A program made the translations under genes and the position numbers. 64,000 nucleotides of DNA, taken from assembly GCA_008360955.1 (NCBI GenBank), contig LUCM01005575.1, positions 124,001 through 188,000 on the forward strand. The letters are read 5' to 3'. The notes below the pieces were generated by a model, which was not told where the DNA came from, did not search any database, and saw only the letters and a list, made by a program, of their open reading frames with translations. Positions within the stretch are counted from its first letter, which is position 1; the number at the start of each line of letters is the position of its first letter. Source of the DNA: Fasciolopsis buskii (Eukaryota; Platyhelminthes; Trematoda; Plagiorchiida; Fasciolidae). Positions 38,155 to 48,600 of this stretch are shown one piece after another.

Positions 38155-39411
38155 TTAGGCTGGTCCTCCTAACCGGCATGGAACAGGGTTTGAATAAAAG
38201 GTTGTAAGTGAGGGACAACTATTCGGTTTCAGATTCCAAGAATCTGTACGATTGGGAGGTACCGAATTTTTTCTTGTCGTTTTCTTTCGACGCTTTTTTC
38301 GCTTTTTCCTTTTCTCGGTGCTTGAGGGTTGGGTCACGACAGATTCGACTGACTGAAGGTTGAGAGAGTTCGTGCTACTTTTCTCCTCTTCTTTTTCTTC
38401 ATCGCTGATCTGCTCTGCCAACTCCGAAGCCTCACACGGATCACAACCACCGGCAATCAATCGAAGAAATCTCGAATAAACTCTGTCTCGTGCCTCTATT
38501 TCCCATATACGATTACGTCGCTCAAGAGACAACGCCACAAAGTAAGTCCGCATGTATCGAACGGAGGAAACAGGATTGATGTCGGGAAATCGAACGTGGC
38601 GATTATTCTTTGGTGATATCCTAGAACTAGGAGTATCACATCTCTTCGTTTCATAAAAAGTAGACCATTTCACGTTGGCTTCAGTGATGCGCTGATAATT
38701 CGTTAACAACTGATCATGCCCCAAATCTCCACCCCAAGAATTCACACTGCTACCACGATCTCCAATGGGAGTTTGAACAGCCTCAAATAGACACTGACCA
38801 GAAAGCGACACAATATGGACGGTCTGGCTTTTCTTTGTGGAAGCCGTTAACACAGGGAGATCATTTACGTTTTCATCATCGTCGCTTGACTCATCATGAT
38901 CCAAAGATCTGAAAAACATCGAGTGTGCTCTTGGAATGCAGAAACGGTTTTTCGAGCCGGTGGAGAGTTCATCTTCCGTAGCTTCGTAATTGTCACTGGC
39001 ACTATCCTCGCAGTAAAGATAGTCAAACAGCTCACGACCGTGAGATGGACAAACCACGAAATTTTGGTGCAGTGAGACTGACGTTTGTAGCACGGTGAGA
39101 CAGTCAGCAGCACTAGTGTCCACCGGGGGAATAACGGAAGTTTGCTTCGAGGTTAAAATAACTCGAGCTGGACAGCGCCGGTTCAAATAAAGGCCGTTCA
39201 AAACCACTTTGATTGCCCGTGTCAGACTATGGAAACCGTACGGCGGTTTCTTTCCTGAGACTTTGTGTTCTCTGACTGCCAATTTGTGATATAACCGACG
39301 AAAGGAGCAGCGCCTGCATTTTAATAGTCGCCAGAGGATCTCAAAATCTTCACTGGTAAGCAGAAGATGTGGACCGAATTGAGTTGGATGTCCAACCCAA
39401 ATGGGAGGGAG
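38155..39411 (-). CDS. PPP1R15-like (GADD34/CReP family) PP1 regulatory subunit, 3' exon
   Basis: About 418 codons open to TAA (38155-38157). Residue numbers count from the TTG at 39417. The core at 272-321 has the PP1-docking RVxF-type motif HVRF (274-277, bases 38587-38598). Then, 28 residues on, come WEIEARDR (305-312) and RFLRLI (316-321). This is the PPP1R15 signature (KVRF...W..xARDR.RF.R.I) that binds PP1 and actin and directs dephosphorylation of eIF2-alpha, relieving stress-induced translation arrest. The core is followed by PCEASELAEQ, acidic DEEKEEEK and a very basic KRKKRKKRRKK tract (370-380). Acidic ESSDDDEN lies at 176-183. There is no in-frame ATG before an upstream stop (TAG near 39460), and exon sequence begins right after ttattttgcag. 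The start therefore lies in an unseen upstream exon. The frame is undamaged. N-terminal membrane or ER-targeting parts known in animal homologues cannot be assessed. Confidence 0.8.
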   Translation of the reverse strand, partial: LPPIWVGHPTQFGPHLLLTSEDFEILWRLLKCRRCSFRRLYHKLAVREHKVSGKKPPYGFHSLTRAIKVVLNGLYLNRRCPARVILTSKQTSVIPPVDTSAADCLTVLQTSVSLHQNFVVCPSHGRELFDYLYCEDSASDNYEATEDELSTGSKNRFCIPRAHSMFFRSLDHDESSDDDENVNDLPVLTASTKKSQTVHIVSLSGQCLFEAVQTPIGDRGSSVNSWGGDLGHDQLLTNYQRITEANVKWSTFYETKRCDTPSSRISPKNNRHVRFPDINPVSSVRYMRTYFVALSLERRNRIWEIEARDRVYSRFLRLIAGGCDPCEASELAEQISDEEKEEEKSSTNSLNLQSVESVVTQPSSTEKRKKRKKRRKKTTRKNSVPPNRTDSWNLKPNSCPSLTTFYSNPVPCRLGGPA

Positions 39412-39440
39412 CTGCAAAATAAAAACAATCTGGAATAAAT
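39412..39440 (-). other. 3' splice acceptor of the PPP1R15-like exon
   Basis: The minus strand reads ccagattgtttttattttgcag and then CTC CCT CCC ATT. It is a pyrimidine-rich tract ending in a canonical cag (AG at 39412-39413), giving a phase-0 exon start. A TTG at 39415-39417 is in frame but sits inside the acceptor and is not a credible initiation codon. Confidence 0.7.
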
Positions 39441-40530
39441 AAGCGAGGAAGGACTAGGTTTATGTTTAATTACATCCGGCGAAATAGGGTTCGAGATGTA
39501 TTCGTTTCATGCTTACTGCCAAACGATAAAGGTTGTTATGTCGTCCATTGAGCGACACCGTTAGCGGTTTTTAGGCGTTCGCAATACACCATTTAGGGTC
39601 GGAGTCGACTATTTTTACAAGAAAAATTCATGAGTCACGTAAAAAACAACTCCACTTGGTAGTGACTACTCAACACTCGTTGCGTAAAGCTCACATAGGT
39701 CAACACTTGCGGTTTGAACCCCAATAATGATTTCCAACTTCTGGTCCAAATCTTGAGTGAGACGACAACTTTTCCAAGTTGGACAAAATCCAACTCCAAC
39801 TAACCCGCGGCTTTCTGCCTTTCGCTCTCAAAGTCGACGTTCCTACCTTAGAATTTTCCTCACCTCTATGACTAGTATGAGAGACAGCCCGATGAGATTA
39901 GTTTATTGCTGTCTGCTCGTTTTATCCCTTGCCGTGTGATCGGCGGCACTGAGGAGTTGCTCAGTCCGTGGACGACATGGTTTTTTACTGACATTCTAAC
40001 AAGAACGTGAATTGCCTGAAATGGATCCGGACATCCTAAGCATATTAGGAAACCTAGTTCCTTTAAAGGTCGTCAACGGCCAACGACCAAGTCATTGACA
40101 GACCATCAAACCAAACCGCAAAAGTTATCGTCATCTGTGTCCATGAATATCAACTTCTACTATAATGAAAACCACTACCTAGGGCAGGACTTGTTTCGCC
40201 TGAACACATTGCGCGCACGCACAAATCACAAACTCAAATATTCCGTGTTAGGGTAAAATTTGCTGGACCCAACTATCGACTGAGTGCAGTGAAATAATTA
40301 TCCTAAAGGAACTTAGACTGGCGTTCATACAGTCAAGAAAAAGGCAGCCTCCGTTCCTACGACTCAGAAACAAAATGTCACAAGGATAGTTGAAGTTAGG
40401 CAATTCAGTGCCTGAACTAATGGTAATACCAGTATTATTACAAGATGCACCAAATTTTATAACCACCTCAACTGTCAAGTTAGCGGACAAAATAAAACAA
40501 CGCTGAGGATAACCACTTCTTGTGGCGAAC
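39441..40530. other. Putative intron or flanking sequence of the PPP1R15-like gene
   Basis: On the minus strand this is upstream of the exon and should be intronic. A short ATG-initiated frame near 39505-39550 ends at cagtaagc, but splicing it to the downstream acceptor would break the frame, so it was not accepted as exon 1. No other exon was recognised. The 80-residue minus-strand frame at 40248-40490 has no known motif. Confidence 0.35.
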
Positions 40531-40531
40531 T

Positions 40532-40784
40532 ACCATCACCATTCAGTGCTAAACAGCAGGGAAAGCCCTAGTCATCGACCTCTTTTCCCCCGAGCCCCAT
40601 GTTTTTATAAAAAGAATGAATATGCAGGGAGAACAAGCAGTTGACTTACACATCATTACCATCATCATCCTTCAGCGTTAAACAGGAAGGCAAGCCTCAC
40701 TGGCCGTTGTCTTTTCTCCAGGGTTACGGGTTTCTATAAAAAGAGTGAATATCCAAAGGGAACAGGGAGTGGACTTACACAGGC
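40532..40784 (-). repeat. Two-copy 126-bp tandem repeat at LINE 3' side
   Basis: Two adjacent units, 40532-40657 and 40658-40784, align with a 126-base period. Each has accatca-c--ttcag-g-taaacag near its start, ttttc-cc in the middle and tataaaaagagtgaatat or tataaaaagaatgaatat near its end. Each closes with a -gacttacaca- block. They lie directly beyond the C-terminal stop of the minus-strand RTE-like LINE, so they are probably its 3' untranslated region duplicated in tandem. Divergence between units shows the duplication is not recent. Confidence 0.75.
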
Positions 40785-40851
40785 GGGAAAAGATGAGGTG
40801 CTGCTGTAGCCAACACACGGAACACAGTCTAACTGTACAAACGCACATTCT

Positions 40852-42500
40852 TCAATCATTCTGATTCGACAGAAAATGACAGCACGATCGCAACTGTTCA
40901 CGGTTCAGTGTCATATCCTCCAGTGTCTCCAGCCAACTAGTTGACGAGTCTTTCGGACCCCAACTAACAAGAGGTGAGAGACCTACTTCACCCAAGTTCG
41001 CTGTACATTTTCTCATCCCACGTTGCCACGTCATCTGTTGACCTCCAGGTGGCTTCTTCCATTCCCTCGGAGGAACTCAAAATTGGGCACGATATGGTAG
41101 ACAAGTGTTCGACATAGGCAGCACGTGACCCAGCCAGCGTAGTCAACTAAGTCCCATACGCGGAGATAAACTGTTCGCAGAACTGGCACCTAGTACCAGA
41201 TTCCTGAACTGCACATTACTCACCCGGCCACCAGTGGTCGAAAACCTCCAACCGACGAACAACTACAAGTATAATCCATGCCTCGCAACGGTACAACAGA
41301 ACTGAACGCACTGCGGCACAGTACACACGGCCTTTCAACTTCAGTGAAATACCAGGCCGATGCCATAAGTGCTCCATCCCAGCGTAAGCTGCTCGAGTCT
41401 TCGATATGCGCGTTTACCTCCACTGACGAGCTAACATCGTTCGACACGCAGCCACCAAAGTAGGTGAAATGGTTGACAACCGTTAGTTCTTCTCCATCAA
41501 GTATCAAGTTCGGCGCTTCTGTCGTCCAGTCCTGTAACAGCACTTTACACTTCGAAGGTGCTAAGTACATGCCGAACCCAGCAACCGAGAAACCGACCTC
41601 GACAGTCTATCTAGTGCCCGTTGTGCATGGTCCGCAGACTCGAACAGGCACACGACGTCGTCTGCGTAATCTAGGTCGCATAGCTTTCCTCCGTTTCCCA
41701 GTTCGACTCCTACGTCCCGGAGACCTCCTAAAGCATCTTCCATCACCTCGTCCATGACGAAGTTGAACAAGAATGGAGAGATGGAACACCCTTGTAGGAC
41801 GCCGCTAGTCGTTTCGAAAGAACTTGATGGTTCACCGTATACCCTCACGCGACCATAGGTATGCGACTATAATGCTCGCAACAGGTTTACGAACTTCGTT
41901 GGCACGCCCTTCCGATGGAGCGCACTGAATAGTGCTGGCAGATCCACTGAGTCGAACGCGTCTTCCAAGTCCAGAAAGAGTATGATCGCGGTGTGTGGCG
42001 TGTTTTGATTAACTGCCGAAGAGTGAATATCTGATCGATGCAACTTCGACCTGGACAAAATCCGGCCGGCTGTAAGCGAATCGGTGTCAAATGACACAGC
42101 ATTATCGAAGCCAACAACTTAGTAACTATCGGAATTAAACTAATCCCACGATGACCACTACAGTTACTCTGTCCCTCTTGAAAATGGGGAATTTAATCAG
42201 TGACTCACTCCATGATAACGGAATACGCTCCCTGTTCCAAACATCACGAAGCAAGGAGGTAATTGATTTCATCAGAGCTTCCTCCACTCAGTTTAAAAAG
42301 AACTGGGGGAAGTTCGTCGGGAACGGCTGCTTTGCTCCGCTTCAGACGTCAAATATTAGACTCCACCTCCAATTCCGTTGGGGGCTCGACAGACACCTCC
42401 CAAGCATTTGCAGCTACAGACGTCGACCTAAGTACGTTGGCATGCGACCAACTAAACCGATCCTTGGAGTGCTCAGCTCAGCGATCAAACCTTTGTTGCC
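40852..42500 (-). pseudogene. RTE-like LINE reverse transcriptase and C-terminal domain
   Basis: The minus strand shows the full RT order across several frames. KRSKAAVPDELPPVLFK (near 42350) corresponds to 'KA.GPD.LPP.LFK', and NCSGHRGISLIPIVTKLLAS (near 42120-42170) to the 'N.RGISL' block. AIILFLDLEDAFDSVDLPAL (near 41950-42000) and SFETTSGVLQGCSISPFLFN follow. The catalytic box is CDLDYADDVVC (YADD at 41657-41668, intact), then APSKCKVLLQDW (near 41540) and FTYFGGCVS. The C-terminal part reads LRWLGHVLPMSNTCLPY and then PGGQQMTWQRGMRKC, and ends RSCCHFLSNQND at a stop at 40852. The catalytic box is intact, but frameshifts near 41560, 41860 and 42150-42350 prevent a full-length protein. Confidence 0.85.
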
Positions 42501-42712
42501 TACTGTAGATGGGCTCTCTATTCCTATCACACAAGGATTCACTAACCGAAGTTCGCCGCCCACCGCTGTCACGTATAGGCCTGAACAGTCTTCGACTGTT
42601 ACCTGAAGTGGCCGCTACTTCCATCTCTTAGGCTACCTTAACCCACCAGTTTTCACGATCATTCTTAAGGCTTATCGTCAACTGTCGACGCATCTCATTC
42701 ACCTCCTTGCAG

Positions 42713-43990
42713 TTAAGGAGCTGGCATTTTTGTTCCATTAGACCTAGCGACCCTTGCGAGACCGTGTCTTTGATGGATGCATGATCTAGGACCACAGGCA
42801 AAACCTGCTGCCGAATGCATCACCTGCATGATTTGATCCCACTGCTCGCCTACATTACTGTTCGTCGCAGTTCTTAGTTCCTCGGATAGTTTCTGCTCAT
42901 AGCTGTTGTGAACAGCCGAATCAGACAGCCAATCGACGGCTAGTTGGGTTTGTGGCTTGCGTCGATGGACGTTGAGCTGCACCAAAAATCGCATTAAAAC
43001 TAACGCATGGTCCGAATCACGGTACGTGATCCAGTACGATCTACAGTTCTGGACAAAACCGCACCAACGGTAGCGTACTGCGATATGGTCAATCTGATTC
43101 AAAGTACCTGTCGAGTTAGTGCCATGTCGCCGTGCGACGCGAACTGTGCCGAAAATTCGTACTAGATAGGAATAAGTTATTGTCCGCAAAGAATTGGAGA
43201 AGTCTCTCCCCGTTGTCTGGTCGCTGTGCAGGCAGGGCGCAACGTCCACCCAAACAGGATCTCGATGCACTCAGTTTTCCAACTTGCGCATTAAAATCAC
43301 CTGCAACCACTACAATGTCACAGCGTTTTCTCTTCCGAACAAGGGTGATGCGTTCATCATAAAACTCGACTTCTTGCATGTCAGCGCTGCAGCCTGTTGG
43401 AACGTATGCTGAGATAACAAATAAACTACGCTTAACACTACTATCTTTTCGGATGCCAATTGATCCTTGCAGTCTCACTGCGCACAAGCGACTGTTGACT
43501 GGGATTCAGTCTAAAAGAGCTACTTCAGCCTTCTCATTCAAGACTATTCGCACGTCAGGTTGCCCCACAGTTTGAGCTGCTTCGTCTCCTGAAGTGTGCA
43601 GCATATATCTTGACGAGACGTTTGGCGCAGCTAGTTGAATTACTCTACTTTACTCTACTCGAATCGCGAATTCCTGTCTCACCGACGCAGCAGACATCAA
43701 TCGAAAGTGAGTCGGTCCACTGTCAGACCTAAACACGCCTGTTGGCCAGTCGGCATTAAAGTGCGCACATTGACGGAACCGAGATTCAAAAGCTGATGAG
43801 GTCTGAGAAAACGTGAGCTAGATTGAAAACTACTTACTACACTACTTGACAATGAACCGTTGCGAGTATCGGGCGTTATCAATGGGGTCATTGTGGGTAG
43901 GCAGAGCGGGCTAACGGATTGGATTGGAGACAGAAGAGACGGGTTGAATAAAAGAGAGGGAACTCTGAGCAGTAGCATACTTATCACTAC
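42713..43990 (-). pseudogene. RTE-like LINE apurinic-type endonuclease domain
   Basis: The minus-strand domain begins LLNLGSVNVRTLMPTGQQAC (near 43750-43800), the N-terminal block with the metal-binding Asn. After broken frames come LFVISAYVPTG, DIVVVAGDFNAQVG (near 43270-43310) and LFLSSTNFRHSSRRTATWH. The C-terminal part reads NQIDHIAVRYRWCGFV (near 43060-43100) and then YRDSDHALVLMRFL, containing the conserved SDH catalytic triad end. This is the APE-like endonuclease that nicks the target for priming. The N-terminal Glu block (usually 'ETRI') lies in a damaged gap between 43620 and 43700. Several frameshifts separate the parts. Confidence 0.85.
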
Positions 43991-44058
43991 CCACCCCGCT
44001 CAACTCAATGGGCAGCAAGGTCCCGATTATCCTGCGTGATGACCGATGCAATATGGAA

Positions 44059-44768
44059 TTATTTGTAGGCGTGTAACTCATGGGGATTGGTGGGGGTGCT
44101 GCTGGGAACCCAGTCGTTAAGCAAAAGAACGATTGGGGTTCTCAACCAAAGCCCTCGGTTTCCACAAGAACCTGACCTCACGGTAGCGGGGCATAGCTGA
44201 GTGGAAGTCCATCTACTTGGATTATTTTTCCGCTCGTCTTTTCCCACTGCGCTGCTAACTCAGATCAACCTGCGACTGGGAGGACCAGGAGACTACTTCG
44301 TCAGGCCTCTACCCATTGACCTTCCAGGCATGATTGGATCTTCGGCTTGAGATAAGCCATCCTGCATGGTCCGTTGGATCATGGAGGCACGCAAGCCGTC
44401 ACACCACATCAAGGTGTAGTCTCGTTATGACAGCCCTAAATTAATAAGAAAACAACCAAAAACCACAAAATATTTACGGCGAAGACAAAAATAGCTGATT
44501 CGTTATGATTTATCTTTCTCATATTCTCTAGCCCCAACAACTTTGTTCGGGTGCAGAGGAATACTGAACAACCGGCAGTATAGTTCGCGATCTCCCCGTT
44601 TAACGTGCGCCCTGGCCCTTGTCTCACACTTCTAGTTAGCTTCAGTTGACAACCACGGAGGAACATCTGATCTAGTTTAACATTCCTATGACTTTGACCG
44701 AGTTTGGCAAGGTCTTCTGGTGGAACTGCCCTTTTACCATTTCTCCTCTTCCTTCTCATCGTGGACAT
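44059..44768 (-). other. Probable 5' leader of the RTE-like LINE
   Basis: Two minus-strand open frames (44436-44768, basic, starting MSTMRRKRRNGKRAVPPEDL; and 44059-44247, with LLNDWVPSSTPTNPHELHAY) lie upstream of the endonuclease in the same orientation. No domain is recognisable. Their position suggests LINE leader sequence, but an unrelated flanking repeat is also possible. Confidence 0.35.
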
Positions 44769-44879
44769 TGTTTTCTCAGTAAGCGAACCATCTCCGCCCG
44801 AGTTAATAGGATCCCATCCTAACCATTTTCTTTAAATGCTGACGTCCCCTAAAGTCCAGCAGTCGTCCACTGCTTTTAC

Positions 44880-45650
44880 TCATTGGTGATTTTTTGTCTA
44901 CTACCTTCAACCCAATCCAATATTTTGCCGACGACGCCACTCTCTATTGCGCCCTTTCTTATCGCACTCCTTGCCATGCAAACATCGACATCGGTCGTGA
45001 CCGTTGTTTCCAATGTAATTCCAAACTCTAATCTCGAACACATCTCTCTTCCTGGGGGTCCAACGACCATACCACATTCAATGATTCTAAAACATCCCTT
45101 CTTGCAGTTTTCTTAAGACGTCATTCTTCCTCCCCAAGTCCGTCCATCGACTTGTCTATTCTCAGTTTCACAGACTCTTTCCGTTAGTTCTTTTCTTGCT
45201 GGCTTTCCTTTATATCTGAAATAGCTTCTCGCGCTCCGCGCAAAGTTGGTTTTCTGTCTCGCGTCGGAAGTTTCTTTACCCCAACTCATCTACTGTGCAA
45301 AGCTCAAATTCGCCCCACACTTGAATACTGCAGTCACATGTGAAGTGGAGCTTCGTCCACTTTGCTTTCCCTTCTTAGTCAAGTTCAAAGACTACCCGGT
45401 TGATCGACGGCCCTTCGTCAACATCTTTGTAATCATTGGCCCATCATCGGACAGTTGCCTTGCTGTCCTTTTATACCGTTATTATTTTTGCTTTTGTTCC
45501 TTTTCCATTAACCTTTTCTCGCCTTCCTATTCACCTTTATCGGGTTTCTGTCGCTCGGTGTCGCACTTCTCTCAATCTTTTTTCCCGGACGTTCCCACTT
45601 CTGTTTTCCCACCCACTTACAATCTTTCATTCTTCGAAATTAGTCAACAA
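44880..45650 (+). pseudogene. Plus-strand LINE reverse transcriptase, 3' half
   Basis: One plus-strand frame from 44880 to about 45500 is crossed by only a few stops. It shows NPIQYFADDATLYCAL (catalytic box at 44921-44938), TTFNDSKTSLLAVFL, and SEIASRAPRKVGFLSRVGSF followed by FTPTHLLCKAQIRPTLEYCS. After a shift of frame comes LYRYYFCFCS, and the end reads SSVFPPTYNLSFF-like (near 45595-45640). This is the C-terminal half of a jockey-type RT, with the 'YADD', 'NxxKTxxL', 'KxLGVLxR', 'IRPxLEYCSHxW' and 'LFYRYY' landmarks. It is clearly different from the other LINEs in the window. The N-terminal half is missing; its place is occupied by the opposite-strand RTE-like element. Confidence 0.75.
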
Positions 45651-45769
45651 TCTGGTTTTCATTTGAATGACTATGGGGTTTACCCCTCACTGCTTCAATC
45701 TGTGATGAAACCGATACGCAGCACCAGAGTCCTAACGAGCAGATTCCCCCCAACCCAACTTTGACGACA

Positions 45770-47520
45770 AGATGCAAACATAGATATTCTTTCTATTGTG
45801 TCCATTTCTGCTGCTTCTTCAGCGCACTGCTTGTGCTTAAGCCGGCGAATATGCATATACGCACACCTGTATATAAGTATGCACGAATTCTCGCACACAC
45901 ACACACACACACACACTCACATGTAAGGATGTAAATGGCGAGACTGTCATCTCGCTCGGGAACGCACAAATCAGTTTCCCTCTGCGACCGTTACCATTTG
46001 CGCTTTTATGTAATGACTCGTAATCTACATGAGGATTGGTGCGACCGCAATTACAGAAACTGAGCAACTTACAGGTGGCGCTTCAATGACATAACAACGG
46101 AAAGCAAAAGACCAACGTGAGGCCAGTCTGACGGTAATCATAAAGAAACGTTCGGCAGTGCCATCCGCGTTTCAACCTTGGGGCTAAATTTTGACAAACT
46201 TGAGGCTAGCCCAACGGGAATGATTGGGGCGAGCCGAATTGGCTATTTGACGTATACAAACATATACCATCTCCCAAACTAATGAGACCATAGTAGGCTT
46301 TTTAACCATTGAGTGATGCGAAAACCTACGACAATAAAAAGAACCGTAAGATCACGATAACTTTCAACAAACGCACTATCAGAGACATGGAAGACAGCGA
46401 GAATTACTCACTCGAGGATATCCTGGAGATAAAGTTATCATGTGCGTCAAGATTTACGGGATTTCCAGAGGAACAAACGTAAATATGTCCGAAATTTCTC
46501 TGCTTTATGAGATGCATTTGCCTCGAGAAGATTATCCGCGAATTGTGGAAGGACGGATTAAAACAAGAACTCCCGCCGAAATCTCCGTATGAGCACAAGT
46601 TATAGCCGTTGAAATTTCACCAAAGTTCGCCTTAGTTCAGAGCCGGTAACATCAGACCAGCTGACACGACGTCGGGCTTTAACTAAATGCGCCGTCTAGT
46701 TTCTTGAAGTTAAATTCAACTTCACCAAGTTTGGCGGGCCTATGAACCGCGGTTCTCAAGTGGCCTGGGCACTGTTGGTAGGTTTATGGCTCGGTAGCAG
46801 ATTGGAGTCTTCGAAATAATTTTGTTGCTAATGAGATTTTGTCCGATCTTTTAGTATGGAGCTGTTCGGAGGCAATGTGTGTGCTGCGTCGGCTAAGCGA
46901 TATATACAATTCTCGCGTCCGACTGCTAGCTGGGATATGCCCTTTTCTATCGACTGAGGGGCTTATTCAGTCGCAGCATGGGAAAAAGACAGAATATAAG
47001 AGGCTACCCTCGACTTTGTTATTCTATCATCCTCTTCTTTTTCTTCCAGCATCTATTTTTTTATTTAACTTCGTTTCCCTCTTCCTTCTTTCTTTTTCTC
47101 CCTCCTTTTTGATGAGGAGGTTTCAGCCAAGTCAGGTCAGACCAGCTCGGATTACAGGACTTGCGGCTTGCGCCAAAATCGTTAGTCCAGTTTCTTGCAC
47201 TCTCGGGGCTCAGTATTCCATCGGGCCCCGACTGTAAATCTCCGTCTCCGGGTTTTGCTGCCAGTTTCACAGGGCAACTGACGGTCACTTCCGGAATAGC
47301 AGTACATCAACGGCTGAAACGCCGACTTGCCAAAACATAGCGTGGACACCAATAAAAACAGGTGGCGGCTACAACTGTTCTACCATTTGAAATTAATAAT
47401 AAATTGGAGACCAAATAAAGATATAGTACTGGTAGGAAATGCACAGTAGAGCCCTGTGTTTTGGTAGAAGATCAGGAATGGTGGGGATAAAAATGATCCT
47501 ATGCAGGTTCGGAAAACAGC
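45770..47520. other. Stretch without supported gene
   Basis: Apart from the CA repeat at about 45893-45918, no feature is recognised. The 132-residue plus-strand frame at 46839-47237 includes a pyrimidine-rich, Phe/Leu/Ser-rich segment and no domain. Confidence 0.35.
45893..45918 (+). repeat. (CA)n microsatellite
   Basis: Near-perfect alternating CA run, with one interruption towards its end (cactcaca). Seen directly. Confidence 0.9.
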
Positions 47521-47529
47521 GTGACCCAT

Positions 47530-48600
47530 GCCTTATCCAAACAGACGCTAAACTACGCGACAGCCAGTGAAGACACTACTTTCCCTGGCAGTTTTTTCAT
47601 GCAGCAAGTGTACTGTACGAGAAAAAAGTCTGCCTGATCTTTTTCATGACTCCGAACTTTTAGGCTTGATGGTATGCCCTCGTAGAGCCTGGCTGTCTCC
47701 AGGGATGAACAACGGGGCAGCTATCTCAGAAATATCTTCCAGTAACTTTAAGGTCTCTGAGCATTCTGCGGAAGCGGACTGTAGTCTCTCCCGGTGGTTT
47801 ATCCCTCTTGGTCCTAGAATCATTCTTGTGAAGCACCGGTGGAAGTATTCCAAGCTTACTTTATCCCAAACCAAAGTGGCCATCCATGTCAGTACTGCAT
47901 ATGTTATGTAGGGAACACCACTACTTTGTGCAAAGGGATGACTAGCCTGGGGCTTCTGGAGAATATTTTCCGTTGGGGTTTTGTGTAACGCGCGGTCTAC
48001 CTCACCAGCGGTTTCTGCCAGTCGGGTTGACGGCCTGAGGGGCACATGGGTGACCATCCGAAATCCTGCATTTCTGTTATCCTGTGAGTTTCCTGCAGAA
48101 TTTCAGGGCTGAGATGTCTTATTTGTCCTATTTGGTGGCCAGATGCACCGTGGTATCCCCACCCACTTGACCAGAAGCTTATGGTGTCGATATCCGTCGG
48201 TACTAGGTCGCCCCGTAGTTAATTGCCATTTTTGCATTTTCTGCGCGTAAAAATCACGAAGATTTGATTTTCGTCGCTGGGTCATTGATGAATACCAGTA
48301 ACAGCAGGGGTCCCGACACCGAGCGCTGAGGCACCCCACTACCGACACCTGCCTGGCAGAACAGCAATCCGTCTACCATCACAGGGAATCTTCGGTGGTG
48401 GAAGTGCTCCGCAACCCACCTCGTGACTAAGGGTGCTGCACTCAGAGATACCACCTTGGACAGTATCAGCCTATGGCTGGCCGAGTCGAAAGCCTTCTGA
48501 AAATCCAGGTAGCACAGACCGACTGGATGGCCCTGACCATCTGGGCGTTGGGATTGTCCACAGATGGAAGCTGTTTGTCAGACAAGTTTTGCCGCTGACA
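47530..48600 (-). pseudogene. CR1-like LINE reverse transcriptase and C-terminal domain
   Basis: On the minus strand, VGLCYLDFQKAFDSASHRLI (near 48480-48530) is the 'LDF.KAFDSV.H..L' palm block. RWVAEHFHHRRFPVMVDG and SGVPQRSVSGPLLLLVFIND (48270-48430) follow. The C-terminal region reads YAVLTWMATLVWD, RCFTRMILGPRGINHRERLQ and LRGHTIKPK (47660-47890), the CR1 pattern 'VQRRATKMV.GLR...Y..RL' and 'LRGH..K'. The end is IRQTFFSYSTLAA and NCQGK near 47560-47640, matching 'RR.FFS.RVV..WN.LP..VV'. The YADD box was not found between 48100 and 48270 and appears lost or scrambled. Frameshifts and stops are present throughout. Confidence 0.75.

Larger units (their letters stand above)
40532..44768 (-). 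mobile_element. Near full-length RTE-like LINE retrotransposon
   Basis: A minus-strand element about 4.2 kb long including its tandem 3' repeats. In transcription order it has a 5' leader with possible short frames (44768-44059), an apurinic-type endonuclease (43990-42713), an RT (42500-41560), a C-terminal domain (41570-40852) and the 126-bp repeats. The block order is complete, but each domain carries frameshifts and stops. The 5' boundary is uncertain; a different LINE on the plus strand starts at 44880. No target-site duplication was identified. Similarity in wording to trematode RTE-type LINE proteins is from memory. Confidence 0.75.

Noticed and set aside
39505..39550. First exon of the PPP1R15-like gene (starts MDDITTFIVW, followed by cagtaagc)
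   Set aside because: Joining it to the acceptor at 39412 puts the exon out of frame, and no alternative acceptor was seen.
45246..45764. 172-residue plus-strand open frame as a host gene
   Set aside because: Its central and terminal parts are the out-of-frame and in-frame continuation of the plus-strand LINE RT.
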